A DNA stretch of 64,000 nucleotides from assembly GCA_916048095.2 (NCBI GenBank), contig OU696593.1, positions 2,724,001 through 2,788,000 of the forward strand, given 5' to 3'. The notes beneath the pieces are model-generated. The model was given only the letters and a program-made list of their open reading frames with translations. It ran no database searches and had not been told where the DNA came from. Both the position numbers and the translations under genes were made by a program. Shown here piece by piece: positions 34,200-44,776 of the stretch. Within the stretch, counting starts at the first letter, position 1. The number at the start of each line of letters is the position of its first letter. Source of the stretch: Sacculina carcini. Taxonomy: Eukaryota > Arthropoda > Thecostraca > Sacculinidae.

Positions 34200-35418
34200 G
34201 ATATAGCATTAAAACCGCATTAAAACCCGCCCGTTGTGCGGAACAATTCATAAAAATATTGCAAATTAAAAATAAATAAGGCAAACTCATGAAGACCTTA
34301 ATCAATTAAAAAGTCTAAATTTCATTATTTTTAATTTTATTTTGACAAAATATTTTCACTCAACCCGCCTCATATTTAAACCCGCCCGACGTGAGGAATA
34401 ATTGAGAACTCGAACACCATCCGTTCTGGTTCTTGAAGTCAAATCCATTAGTTTTGTATATGAATTCATTCTATACGGTGAAATTGAACGTTTTATTGCT
34501 ACCCGCGGGACATTTTTATTGCATAACACCGCCGTAACTTCCTTCAGATATACTTTGGAATATTACAAATTATACCGTATTGTAGAAAACAAGATTTCTA
34601 GCACGATGGTATAATTTATTTTTATGTGTAACAAATAGTTACTGAGAAATAGTAGAAAAATGAATTAATTTTAGTCGCCCGGTGTTCAAGTGTAATTTTG
34701 GATGTATTTGAGAGTTTTGCCAATTTTACACGTTTTTTGTATCATTTGTGGGTATAAATTATAGCTTATCTTGTAGAACACAAAATTCTCTACACAGTAG
34801 TATATTCCTGTGTAATCGCAAGTGCATAAATTGTGATTGGACTTCAGTGAAATTTAATCAGTGTATATTCATGTGTAATCGCAAGTACGCATAATTGTAG
34901 CTGTCAAATTGGCAGCATGACATTTTAACTTTACACCGCCGTAACTTCCTTCAGATACACTTTGGAAAATTAATAATTATACCATACTGTAGGAAACAAA
35001 ATTTCTAGCACGATGGTATAATTAATTTTAATGTATGACGAACAGTTCCTGAGAAATGGGTATAAAAATGAATAAATTGTAGTCACCCGGTGTTCAAGTG
35101 TAATTTTGGATGTATTTGAGAATTTTGCCAATTTTTCACGTTTTTTGTATCATTTGTGGGTATAAATTACACCTTTACTTGTAGAACACAAAATTTTCTA
35201 CACAGTAGTATATTCCTGTGTAATCGCAAAAGCGCATAATAGCTGTCAAATTGGCAATATGTCCTTTTGACTTTACACCGCCGTAACTTCCTTCAGATAC
35301 ACTTTGGAAAATTAAAAATTATACCGCATTTTGAAAAATATGAATTAATGAAAAATAATTTATTTTAATGTGTGACAAATAGTTCCTGAGAAATAGGTAG
35401 AAAAATGAATTAATTCAA
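34200..35418 (+). repeat. Family D: inverted module then long-form start
   Basis: 34200-34526 is an inverted copy of part of the preceding 480-bp duplication, sharing its odd doubled GCATTAAAACC start, so a palindrome centres near 34200. From 34527 a plus-strand long form begins directly at ACACCGCCGTAAC and is interrupted at 35418 by a LINE. Confidence 0.72.
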
Positions 35419-36514
35419 TTCAGTCTTCTCTCTGTCCTGTCCTTTGTAAATACAACATTCCTTTCCATATTTATGCCGATGATATACAACTCCTAATTCC
35501 TTGTCCTTTCTCTCATGCCACTCTTCTCAATGATATTCTCTCTGATATTACGTCCTGGACCACCTCTCGTCGCCTCATTCTCAACACTTCTAAGTCTGAA
35601 TTTCTTATCCTTCACCCTCCGCGCATTTCTCCTCCATTACTCCCAATCGCTGTATCTTCCTCTGTTCGAAACTTGGGTGCTATCTTCGATTCCAACTTGT
35701 CCTTTTCAAACAATGTTGTCTCTATTTCGCGCACCTGTCGTTTGATTTTACGCAGTCTATACCCTATTCGATCCTGTTTAGACCAGCCTTCTTCTATTAA
35801 ATTAATACAGTCTCTTGTTCTCTCTCGTCTTGATTATTGCAGCTCACTCCACTACATTCTTACCAACAAATCCCTGAAAATCCTTCAAAAAATTATTAAT
35901 CAATCCTGTCGTTTTGTGCTCCATCCTACACCTTGCCGCCATACCTCTCAATTCTTGTTCCAATTCCACTGGCTTCCCATCATTCCTAGGATTCATTTTC
36001 GGCTGTGTTGTCTCATATATAAAATTCTGCACAATAGCTCTTCCCCGTCCTATCTTTCTGATCTTCTAGTTTCTTCTAATGACTTTAATTCTCGTGTTCA
36101 TCGTCCTTTATCCTGTCCCCGCGCTATCAACGAGTCACCTTGGTCCGCAAAATCCTTTTCTTTCTATGCGCCTCGGGTCTACAATGATCTTCCCTCCTCA
36201 ATCACTTCCTCTTCATCCTTTAGTAGGTTTTCCTCCTCACTTCGTAAATATCTTTTTGCTAAATCTTTTGATCCCACTTCTCGCACTCTTACACCTTACG
36301 CTTCCCTATGACTCTAATTTACAATTACTTATGTTTTTACTTATTTTCATTTTATTTATCTCCATTATTATTGAAAAAAAAATTTCCTTTCTGTGAATTT
36401 TCTACTTCTTTTCTCACATCTTGATGTCGTGTACTGTTGTTGTTGTTGTTGTTGTCTCTTTCGCGCTTGTTTCTGTGTGAGCGCTATAAAAATACATTGT
36501 TGTTGTTGTTGTTG
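35419..36514 (+). mobile_element. 5'-truncated L2-like LINE insertion
   Basis: Inserted in family D. TTAATT precedes it (about 35411-35416) and follows the TGT-repeat tail (about 36515-36520), consistent with a short target duplication. The 3' end is GAGCGCTATAAAAATACAT followed by a (TTG)n tail, like L2/CR1-group LINEs that end in short tandem repeats. The 5' end is truncated within the RT, as usual for target-primed reverse transcription. Confidence 0.85.
35421..36311 (+). pseudogene. L2-like LINE ORF2 C-terminus (RT catalytic box to end)
   Basis: A single open frame runs from the truncation point to TGA at 36309-36311, about 296 codons. It contains the RT active-site box YADDIQL (codons at 35472-35492). 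It continues with the thumb region (RNLGAIFDSNLSF) and the conserved C-terminal region typical of L2/CR1 LINEs: LSRLDYCSSL, FHWLPIIPRIHFRL, APRVYNDLPSSI. The N-terminal endonuclease and RT fingers are absent through 5' truncation, so it cannot act, although no stop interrupts what remains. That suggests a relatively recent insertion. Confidence 0.9.
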
Positions 36515-37113
36515 TTAATTTAGGCGCCCGGTGATCAAGTGTAATTTTGGATGTATTTGACAATTTTGCCAATTTTCCACATTTTTTGTATCATTTGTGG
36601 GTATAAATTATAACTTTTCTTGTAGAACACAAAATTATCTACACAATAGTATACTTTTTATAGCTGTACCATTGCTGGTTTATGAGGAATAGATAGCGGA
36701 ATATTGACTAAAATATTCGCGTTTTTCAGTGCTAATTTTGCATTTTTGACTTTGTCATTTTGACTTCACACCGCCGTAACTTTTTTTTTAATACACTTTG
36801 GAAAATTAAAAATTATACCGTGTTGTAGAAAACAAAATTTTCCGCATGATGGTATTGTTTATGTGTGATAATTAGTTTTTGATACATAGACAAAAAAGTA
36901 TAGAGAATCGGACGCGTGGAGTTTTGGATGTATTTGAAAATCGGACGCGTGGAGTTTAAATAAAATGTTGAATGTAGATTGAATTTTTTCCATTCTACCT
37001 TTTTTATATTCAATTTTTGAGTATAAATTATAATTTGTTGAGTATACATTTTTTTTCTACACAGTGGTATAATTTTTATAGTTGTACCATTGCTGGTTTA
37101 GGAGGAGTAGTCT
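36515..37113 (+). repeat. Family D long form, remainder after the LINE
   Basis: Resumes at TTTAGGCGCCCGGTG, the expected continuation, and runs to GTAGTCTTCAG at about 37118 where gypsy sequence begins. A 35-bp direct duplication (GGACGCGTGGAGTTT twice) lies at 36908-36960. Confidence 0.75.
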
Positions 37114-37902
37114 TCAGATTATCCAATCTTGCGAGCACTTTTTTGGGACCATATGTACCGGAGAAACGTATTCACTTTTGCTCGGCCGTGCCACGCCTGT
37201 TTCGAGCATACGCTGAAATTCGACTTTCATTATGGCTTGCTTATCAGGTGATACGCGGCGTGGTTTAAAGTGAATCGGTGGGCCGGTTGTGATGATGCGA
37301 TGTGTTGTTGAATGGAGGATTTCACTCTGTACAGTCGGTCGCAAAATGTTCGGAAAACTCTTGAGTAAGGCCAGAATGTCACAATTTGCTTGAGGCATTG
37401 AAACAGACAAACTGAAAGGCATAAATGATGTGCGCTTACCTCTGCTTTGGAGCGACGTTGTTGGATCAATGAGTTTTTTGTTTCTGACGTCGACGAGCAG
37501 GTTGTGATGCGACAAAAAATCAGAGCCGAGGAGAGGGCATGACACGTCAGCAATTAAAAATTCCCACGCAAATCGTCGGCGCAAGTTGAGGCTAATTGTA
37601 AGCGTTTGACGCCCGTATGTGTTGATTTTGGAGTTGTTGGCAGCAAGCAGGTTGTAGCCACTGGTGCCGTTCTTGCGGTCGGCATGTGAGGGCGGTAAAA
37701 CGCTGAATTGGCTGCCTGTGTCAACCAGAAATGTCCGATTCGTGAGAGGATCAAACATTGAAAAGAGCGTGTTACTGTTGCTGCGTGTAGCTAGGGAGTC
37801 TGTCTGCAGCGTTCGACAGGACCCCCTTGCTAGTTTTCCGAAAACTGACATGGTGCTATGCATTTGTTCGCATTGCTGCCGAATTTGGCATGGTACCAGC
37901 AA
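37114..37902 (-). CDS. Ty3/gypsy element G4: protease and start of RT (3'-truncated)
   Basis: A 263-codon frame with no ATG at its start, so probably translated by frameshift from the upstream gag, which it overlaps by 73 nt. The retropepsin active site is D61-T62-G63 (FLVDTGSQFSVLP), with PLLGSDFL as the second conserved motif. From about residue 195 it enters the RT fingers (THRIITTGPPIHFKPRR, then ARPSKSEYVSPVHMVPKK). It is cut at 37114-37118 where family D begins. This is a different gypsy lineage from G2: sequence, protease motif and zinc motif all differ. There are no stops in the preserved part. Confidence 0.88.
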   Translation of the reverse strand: MLVPCQIRQQCEQMHSTMSVFGKLARGSCRTLQTDSLATRSNSNTLFSMFDPLTNRTFLVDTGSQFSVLPPSHADRKNGTSGYNLLAANNSKINTYGRQTLTISLNLRRRFAWEFLIADVSCPLLGSDFLSHHNLLVDVRNKKLIDPTTSLQSRGKRTSFMPFSLSVSMPQANCDILALLKSFPNILRPTVQSEILHSTTHRIITTGPPIHFKPRRVSPDKQAIMKVEFQRMLETGVARPSKSEYVSPVHMVPKKCSQDWII

Positions 37903-38654
37903 AGATTGTTTCGGTCGCCGTTTCGAGTGTTATCCTGGTTTTGTCGGCGGGAGCTGGATGGAGAACGTGTTCTGCTTCGTCGACGCGACGGACCTGATGG
38001 ACCTGAAGATTTCATCAGCTTGTTCAGCTGCGTTGACAGCTGATCAATTTTCGCTTCCAGTTGTTGAATGCGATTGTCGTCGGATACAGCATGAACATAT
38101 GGGTGACTGTTTCGGCTGTTTGCGAGGCTCAGAATTCTGTCACACGTTTCAGCGAGTTGTTCCAGTGGAGTTGTAGGAGGAAACGACTGGAGAATTGGAA
38201 GAACGTCGTCTGGCATGGCGTTCATAAATATTTGGCGCACAATTTCTGCGTTGTTGTCTCGGACACCTCCGTGGGTGCACGCCACATTTAGCAGGTGACG
38301 AAGAAACTGCGATGGACGTCTGTCGCCGAGTTGTTGTTTCGCCAAAATTTGATTGAGTTCGGCTGCTTCAGTTCTTCCAGAACGGTTTTTCAACGCTGTC
38401 ACGAACTCGTCGTAGATGTTTGGTGACGATGATTGCAGAAGATCGGCGTAGTCTCTTAGTATGTGAGCTGGTATCTTGGACGCAGCAATCTGAAATTTGG
38501 CGATCTGGCTTGTGATGCAGCCTCTCGCGAAATATAGCTGTAATTGCAACAGCCAAATGCCGATGTCTTCCTCGTAGAAGATCGGAGGTGGGCCCAGGGT
38601 GACTGCAGAAGAAAACGAGTCACTTGTTGGCTCTGATGCAGTAGCCATTTTCAC
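37830..38654 (-). CDS. Ty3/gypsy element G4: Gag
   Basis: 274 codons from an ATG at 38654. The N-terminal part reads like the capsid domain of gypsy Gag (PPIFYEEDIGIWLLQLQLYF, later SQFLRHLLNVA and FMNAMPDDV). A coiled-coil-like segment follows (IQQLEAKIDQLSTQLNKLM), then an Arg/Ser-rich stretch. The C-terminal zinc motif is CWYHAKFGSNANKCIAPC, a C-x2-H-type knuckle of this lineage rather than CCHC. It ends at TAG, 73 nt inside the pol frame. Complete and uninterrupted. The 38654 start is the first in-frame ATG and fits the family. Confidence 0.88.
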   Translation of the reverse strand: MKMATASEPTSDSFSSAVTLGPPPIFYEEDIGIWLLQLQLYFARGCITSQIAKFQIAASKIPAHILRDYADLLQSSSPNIYDEFVTALKNRSGRTEAAELNQILAKQQLGDRRPSQFLRHLLNVACTHGGVRDNNAEIVRQIFMNAMPDDVLPILQSFPPTTPLEQLAETCDRILSLANSRNSHPYVHAVSDDNRIQQLEAKIDQLSTQLNKLMKSSGPSGPSRRRSRTRSPSSSRRQNQDNTRNGDRNNLCWYHAKFGSNANKCIAPCQFSEN

Positions 38655-39670
38655 TGAATAAAGTGTTGTGATGTGAAACTTGTGTCACAGGAACCAGATA
38701 TCAATGAAAATTCCACTGCAGGTACTGCAAGGTTCACGGACCGGAGTCGGTGTGCAGACCCAGTGAAAATTCACCGATAGATGTGAGCACTGTCGAGTCA
38801 AGCGCCTGAAAATGTTTTGGCTAATCGACAGTGAACACAAGGGCTCAGTTTCGGTATGTCTTGTGATCAAGCGTGCCAGGTGCAAGTGCACGCCGTATAA
38901 GCGTATAAGTGAATATACGCCCCGTTAAGATCACCAAGTCGCAGCCACGCTGTTGTGTGTGTGACACACAAGCGCCGTGTGAAGCCGTTATGGCTGCGCC
39001 GAGGTCGGCCCGGGTCTGGGTGAGTGGCAAGTCACTTGAAGCGACTTGGGTGCCACCGACTTGACCACGCGCACTGACAAAACAGACACAGAAGTGTGCG
39101 CGTGAGTCAGAGTCACCAGACCCTGGTTCAACTGTGAATGCAGTGGTATGTTTGGCGGTCAAGACTGCGCAAGCGCACTCCGTATTTAGTCCGTTAAGAC
39201 CACCAGGTTACAGCAAGGCACCCGAATGGGCACTCTTTGAGGCGATTAAGGCTGCGCCACTGCACCACGGTTTCCAATACGAGAAGTTGGACCAAACGCC
39301 AGAAGACGCCGTAACAGGCCTAAAAGGCCATAAGTTTTGCCGTAAAGGTCACGGTCAGACAGCCACCGAAAGCAAGCAAGGCTTACTTACGACGTAGTGA
39401 GTCCGTAAAGGCTGCTCTCGTAAGGGTCATCAATGTAGGTGTAATATGTATTGGCGTCAACGCAGGTCATATACAGGTAATTTCTGCACAGGTTAGCGGG
39501 TCTATTGTTAGATGATCTACAACAATATTTAGTACAAGCACCAAATACAAATGAATTATTATATAAGCTCAAATCTCACAAACTGTGTCGCAATGCAGAA
39601 TACGTAGTGTCATCAAACAATGTCGGAACATAATGATATGCTCGGCCATTTTACACATATGAACATTTTG
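38655..39670 (-). other. Region upstream of G4 gag; LTR/leader not resolved
   Basis: A GC-richer kilobase that should contain the G4 leader and perhaps its 5' LTR, but no second LTR copy exists in the window, so boundaries cannot be set. On the minus strand TCTGGTTCCTGTGACAC (about 38700-38684) could include a TGG-type primer site. Only one strand has frames above 80 codons and none has a recognisable domain. Confidence 0.4.
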
Positions 39671-42622
39671 TTATATCTGCGCGCCACCTGGAGTTAAGAT
39701 GCATTGGAGATACGAGTGATCCGCTATGCCTGCGGGCCGGAACATGCTACGCTCATGCGACATCTGGTGGTGAAGCGAGAAAGCTATTATCGGCCTTAAG
39801 GACACAAGCCCCACAAACTCTAGCTCCGCTCGTTCCAACTCTTCAACACACACCGGATAGTGAGTCACATGCGTTCCGTCAGCCGCGGCGCCCCTGTACC
39901 GTTTCTGCAAGAACAAACACAAGGCGAACGTGACCTTGCAAACATGTAAGTCTGAAAATCGATCAATGCGTCGTACTATCGGCGAGTGACGTTCCGCTGA
40001 GCTTACCGCATGAGTACTCACTTGCTTTACCTCTGGATCTGAGTCAGAAATCGGAAATAGAAAATTAGGCGGATCCATATCCGTCGTGCCAGACAGGAAA
40101 ACCTGACCATGCCACCATAACCCGCAATCCACAAGGTCTGACACTTTCGCACCTCTCGAAGCACAGTCGGCCGAATTTTCCTCAGATCGTACATACCCCC
40201 ATTGACTAGGATCAGAGACAGAACGAATCTGCTCCACACGATTCGCCACGAAGACATGAAACCTCCGTGACTCGTTAGACACGTATCCAAAAACTACTTG
40301 GCTGTCTGACCAGAAGAAGTGCTTCACTTTCTGACTGAGTTCCTTGTCAAGGAAACGACTTACATTGGCCGAAACGACTGCAGCAGTGAGCTCCATCCTA
40401 GGGATCGTCACCATTTTCATTGGCGCCACCCTGGCCTTAGCTAGCACAAGTGTGCAAGCCACTTCTCCCTCGCTGTTAACTTGGCGCAAGTACGAACATT
40501 GGCCGTAGCCGCTCTCGCAGGCGTCCGAGAAATGGTGAAGTTCTCTTGTCCTGACTTCACCGAAGGACGATGGTTTCAAGCAGCGGCGTACTCTCAATGA
40601 ACCAAGCTGCAGTAGTTCGTTCCTCCATGAAATCCAACGCATTCGTATTTCCTCCGAAACAGGGCTGTCCCAATCGAGACTATCCCTACACACATCCTGA
40701 ACGATGCGACGGCCGATCAAGACAAATGGCGCCAGCAGTCCCAACGGGTCGAACACCGTGTAAACGCACGACACTAAGCTTCTTCGCGTCAAAGGTACGT
40801 CTTTAACATCTGCCCGGAACTGCAATTCGTCCAGATCTATGCACCACTGCACGCCAAGAGCGCGTTCCACGGGAGTCCCGTTATTGAATGCGTCCAAATT
40901 CCTGACACTTTCGGCTCTGTGTTCAGGATGCACAGCTTCCAACACTTTTTTGTAGTTAGATGCAAACTTGTGTAGCTGGAATCCAACTTTCTGACAAACA
41001 TCTTTGGTTCTAGCAGCAATTGAAACAGCTTCTTCTACCGTAGACACCGATTTTAGGCCGTCATCGACGTAAAAGTCGCGATGAATAAAGCCTCCAACAG
41101 CGTCGTCACTCTGATCAGTCTCTGCAGAGGCGGCATACTTCAAAACAAAGTTGGCCACCCCTGACGATGATGTGGCTCCAAAAAGGTGCACCGTCATCCG
41201 ATACTCTGCAGGGTCTTGATCCAGTTGCCCGTTTTTCCACCAGAGGAATCTCAAGTAGTCGCGATGCCTGGGCTCGACCTTCACCTGGAAGAACATTTTC
41301 CTTATGTCGCACGAGATCACGACTTCCTCCTCACGGAAGCGACAAAGAATGCCAATGAGGTTGTTTGAAAGATCCGGTCCCTGGAGCAGACCCTGGTTCA
41401 AGGAATATTCACCGTATTGACAACTACAGTCAAAGACAATTCGAAACTTGTTAGAGCTCGGCACATCATGGTGGGGAATGTACCAAGCCCTTTCAGTCAT
41501 CAGCTCCTCGCTTGGAAGCTCCTCGGCGTAACCCTGAGAGATTATATCACACATGTAATCATAGTATTGACGAACATAGTCCGAATCTTGATGAAGACGG
41601 CGCTTTAGCCTCAACCGCCGGTTCAATGCCATACTGCGATTGCACGGCAGGCGAAGATTCGGATCCTTCAGTGGTAAAGGAGTCTGAAATTGACCATTTG
41701 GTAACCTGGTAATGCCTTCCTCCAAGATCTTCAAGAACTTACGATCATCTCTTGAAAGCACCTTGTCGCCCTGATTTTCCACGAATTCAATTTCCATCAT
41801 CCTGGTGAAATCCAACGGAAGAATCTCCTTCACTCTAGTCTGTGTCTTGAAGCATGCAACACTTAGAGAATCTAAGCATGCTACAGCAGTTGACGGCTGA
41901 GTTCGGCTGCTTCTAGCAGGACATTGAGCTCTGCGATGAAGGGCACCTCCACAAAACCAGCATTTTCTAGGTGAAGGAACAACAGCAAGATTCCCTTTGT
42001 CTTCACCAACTGGACGCTGACTGTCGAAGTCGTTCATACTTACTGAGCTGTTACCTTCTACAGCTGCAATTACTTGTGAATCATGAGGGTAGCAGTCAGC
42101 ATGCTGTTGAGCCATATCTAGTGACCTGGCGATATCATACGCTTCGTTGAGTGACAGCGTACTACGCTCCAAGAGTCTCTGGCGTATGACTCCGGATTGC
42201 ATGCCGTTGATAAAAGCGTCGCGCACCAAGTCGAGCCGGTATTCTTCGGCTGAAACTGCCGATAGCTGACAATCGTTGCTGAGACGATGTAGACGCGAGG
42301 GAAAATCATCAACACTGTCAGACTGCTGTTGCTTATGAGTGGCCGATAAATGCCTAGCAAAAATAATGTTCTTCTGTTTGATGTAGACTGTATCAAGTGC
42401 AGCGATGGCGGCTTCAAATGAAGCGCATTCAGCGATGGTCTCGTAGACATTTGAAGACACGTACTTGGTCAAACATCGTAGCTTATCTGGCGTATTGCTG
42501 CCACATTCATCCAGAAAATTGTCGATTGTCTTCTTCCAGTATTTATATTCTCTTTCTGCGTGATCAGAGTTGGGATCGGCCGTCAGCTTATCTGGACAAA
42601 AAATGCGCGAGATGCTCTCCAT
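39671..42622 (-). CDS. Chimeric Ty3/gypsy Gag - Bel/Pao RT-RNase H, 983 codons
   Basis: One uninterrupted frame from ATG 42622. Residues 1-239 are gypsy Gag1, collinear with G2 gag, including capsid (RDAFINGMQSGVIRQRLLE) and one CCHC knuckle (C221, C224, H229, C234). Gypsy similarity stops at about plus-strand 41907, inside the second knuckle region. From residue 240 it is Bel/Pao Pol. The RT palm has D439 (SCDIRKMFFQV) and catalytic YVDD at 518-521. RNase H has D700, E744, D773 and D819. Residues 607-935 are nearly identical to the nested Bel at 8122-11943. About 47 unrelated residues end the frame, so integrase is absent, as are both elements' proteases. LTR1 lies 60 bp upstream. All RT and RNase H catalytic residues I can locate are intact. 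It might be a functional hybrid, or a recombinant that simply has not yet decayed. Confidence 0.9.
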   Translation of the reverse strand: MESISRIFCPDKLTADPNSDHAEREYKYWKKTIDNFLDECGSNTPDKLRCLTKYVSSNVYETIAECASFEAAIAALDTVYIKQKNIIFARHLSATHKQQQSDSVDDFPSRLHRLSNDCQLSAVSAEEYRLDLVRDAFINGMQSGVIRQRLLERSTLSLNEAYDIARSLDMAQQHADCYPHDSQVIAAVEGNSSVSMNDFDSQRPVGEDKGNLAVVPSPRKCWFCGGALHRRAQCPARSSRTQPSTAVACLDSLSVACFKTQTRVKEILPLDFTRMMEIEFVENQGDKVLSRDDRKFLKILEEGITRLPNGQFQTPLPLKDPNLRLPCNRSMALNRRLRLKRRLHQDSDYVRQYYDYMCDIISQGYAEELPSEELMTERAWYIPHHDVPSSNKFRIVFDCSCQYGEYSLNQGLLQGPDLSNNLIGILCRFREEEVVISCDIRKMFFQVKVEPRHRDYLRFLWWKNGQLDQDPAEYRMTVHLFGATSSSGVANFVLKYAASAETDQSDDAVGGFIHRDFYVDDGLKSVSTVEEAVSIAARTKDVCQKVGFQLHKFASNYKKVLEAVHPEHRAESVRNLDAFNNGTPVERALGVQWCIDLDELQFRADVKDVPLTRRSLVSCVYTVFDPLGLLAPFVLIGRRIVQDVCRDSLDWDSPVSEEIRMRWISWRNELLQLGSLRVRRCLKPSSFGEVRTRELHHFSDACESGYGQCSYLRQVNSEGEVACTLVLAKARVAPMKMVTIPRMELTAAVVSANVSRFLDKELSQKVKHFFWSDSQVVFGYVSNESRRFHVFVANRVEQIRSVSDPSQWGYVRSEENSADCASRGAKVSDLVDCGLWWHGQVFLSGTTDMDPPNFLFPISDSDPEVKQVSTHAVSSAERHSPIVRRIDRFSDLHVCKVTFALCLFLQKRYRGAAADGTHVTHYPVCVEELERAELEFVGLVSLRPIIAFSLHHQMSHERSMFRPAGIADHSYLQCILTPGGAQI

Positions 42623-42682
42623 GACGAGCAGTTGATAATGTCACAATACTGCTGGAGCCACGATGAAATGAGCTCAATAAAT

Positions 42683-42887
42683 TGTAACGATTCTCAAACA
42701 CTGCTACACTGTCACACAATGCCGCACTGAACTATACTGACAATTACAGAGTGCAGTGACCTCGTGTCATTGGCGGCGTAGTGACATACAAGCATACACA
42801 CGACGTACACGCACACACTGATACGTTGTAAAAGCACAACTCATACACGTATAGAACCAGTACAACTATATGAAACACACAACAACA
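42683..42887 (-). mobile_element. LTR1 upstream of the chimeric ORF
   Basis: 205 bp, same ends as at 14900-15104. It lies 60 bp upstream of the chimera's ATG with the same leader, so transcription of the chimera would start from a gypsy LTR. No matching 3' LTR is found downstream (below 39671). Confidence 0.85.
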
Positions 42888-43585
42888 ATGAATCAATGTG
42901 AGTCCGTAATATGATAGAAAGTAACAATCCAAAAAGCAAATGCAGCCTCATAACTGACAATAATAATTCCTTCAAACGCGTCACAAATGTCGACGTTCGC
43001 ATCATTTACCGGGTCGCATCTTTTACCGTCACACCGGGCCTTTCTTTGCCTCTCCTCGGCATGACGTCAACGGATTTGCCGACAAACACGCACAATGGCT
43101 GATGCAGGGGTGGGGAAAACGGCAAGCGAAAAAATCCTGTTTAAGTCATCAGAAATCCTTTAGAATTGGAAAAGTAAACGGCCCATTCACGAATGCTAGC
43201 AAAGCACTATTTGCAAATGAGAACATAAGGGTAATGCTTAAAAGTCAAATCAATCAAGATGATTTAGGGAAGGCGTCTTTGAAATTCCTCTGTTAATCCG
43301 CCAGCACGTGAGCATCACACTGCACAAACATGGGCTGCATGAGCCGCCGCCCTGTAGCGTTTGTTGCAGAGTGTAAAAAACAACGACTCAAAACAAAACG
43401 CCCAAAAAAGGCGATGCAGCCGGTACCAGGGAGTGCGTCGTACCACTTCTGTGCTGAACAGCCAAACAAACGTGCCTCAACACGAAAACACACACATGTT
43501 ATTCGTAGACAATTTCAAATTGTTATTGAACTGTATTTAATCTAAGATATAGTTTTACCAACTTCCAAATAAATGGCATGCATTT
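42888..43585 (+). repeat. TIR-B left arm and partial interior
   Basis: Arm B runs 42895-43421, then the segment starting GGTACCAGGGAGTGCG (shared with 3371-3530 and 63790-63945) runs to about 43575. Interior C and the second arm are missing. The outer end again abuts LTR1, at the same junction as at 15105. Confidence 0.75.
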
Positions 43586-43750
43586 TTATTGAATCATATT
43601 TATTGTTATTGCGGTTTATTGAATCATATTTATTGTTGTTGTTGTTGTTTATTGAATCATATTTATTTGTGTTGTTGTTACTTATTGAATCATATCTTTA
43701 TTTATTGTAGGATGTTTCTTATTGAATCATATTTATTGTTCTTGATTGTT
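43586..43750 (+). repeat. Minisatellite of TTATTGAATCATATTTATT units
   Basis: Five units of 27-39 bp starting near 43586, 43617, 43649, 43682 and 43721, each with TTATTGAATCATAT followed by a variable TTGTTG run. Confidence 0.85.
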
Positions 43751-44587
43751 ATTTATTACTTATTTATTAATATTTATTCTTATTTATTACTGTCTAATCT
43801 GTCGTAGACGTAACGTCGTACAGCCAACATTCCTACCTTTGTAACCTTCTACAGCTTCACGAATGCTAGCAAAGCACTATTTGCAAATGAGAACACTCAT
43901 AGAATAGGGTACACTCATAAAAATATTAATCAATTGAAAATTATAAGTTTAATTATTTTTATTTCGACAAAATATTCCCCCTCAGTCCGCCTGAGTCATC
44001 ATTAAACCCGCCCGTTGTGCTGAATAATAATTCAGAACTCGAATAACTGAATAATTCAGAACTCTAACACGATCCGTTCTGGATCTTGAAGTCAAATCCA
44101 TTGGTTTTGTGCATGGATTAATTCTACACGGTAAATTTAACGTTCTATGGTCTATAGTTGCTGCCCGCGGAGCATTTTTATTTTTTAAATAATACCTTTT
44201 TTAAATGAACCATTTGAAAAAATGAACTAAAACACTTTTTTAAACCCACCCGTCGTGCGGAACAATTCATACAATAAAATTCATATCAAATCCAGAAAAT
44301 ATAATTAATACATATTGAAAACCAAAAAATGTAACCTATAAATATCTTGACCAATACAAAAGTATAAATGCGAATATTTTTGTTCTTATTTTGACAAATA
44401 TTATTCCTCAACCCGCCTGATATATAAATCTGCCCGTCGTGTGGTATAATTCAGAACACAAACACGAAACAAACAATGAAAGATGATGAAATCTTTTCAT
44501 CAGAATGTTTCCAAACTATATTTATTACTTAACATCATTCCCCAATATCATTTGCTCAAGTACTATTTCACTTGGCCATGCGTCACT
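43751..44587 (+). repeat. TIR-B scrap then family D short modules
   Basis: 43858-43896 repeats a fragment of arm B (CTAGCAAAGCACTATTTGC). From 43897 family D modules run as at 22860-23480, with cores near 44008, 44245 and 44430, to 44575. Confidence 0.7.
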
Positions 44588-44776
44588 TGATATGCGTCTG
44601 TAAGAGTATATGTATTTACAGTAGTAGAATAGTCAATGCACATACGTTTTTTATGGTTCTCTCCTCTCGTTATCACCACTTGCGCTCGCCAAGGTGAAGT
44701 GCTTGGTTCTATTTTTCCAGCAGTAAGCAGATTGTCCACTTCGTCATTAATAAACTTTCAATCTCCTAGACAGTAC
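44588..44776 (-). pseudogene. Isolated fragment of G2-type gypsy RT
   Basis: About 189 bp nearly identical to 13360-13550. It encodes the same RT fingers region (DNLLTAGIEPSTSPWRAQ-like) and carries the same TGA before it. It starts and ends abruptly inside family D, with no LTR, gag or downstream RT. A short AT-poor insert with TGTCACGTC/GACGTG motifs follows (44777-44835). Confidence 0.85.

Noticed and set aside
38685..39397. Frames at 38845-39162 (minus) and 39134-39397 (plus) as host genes
   Set aside because: Short, overlapping on opposite strands, no domain, in a region expected to be a retrotransposon leader.
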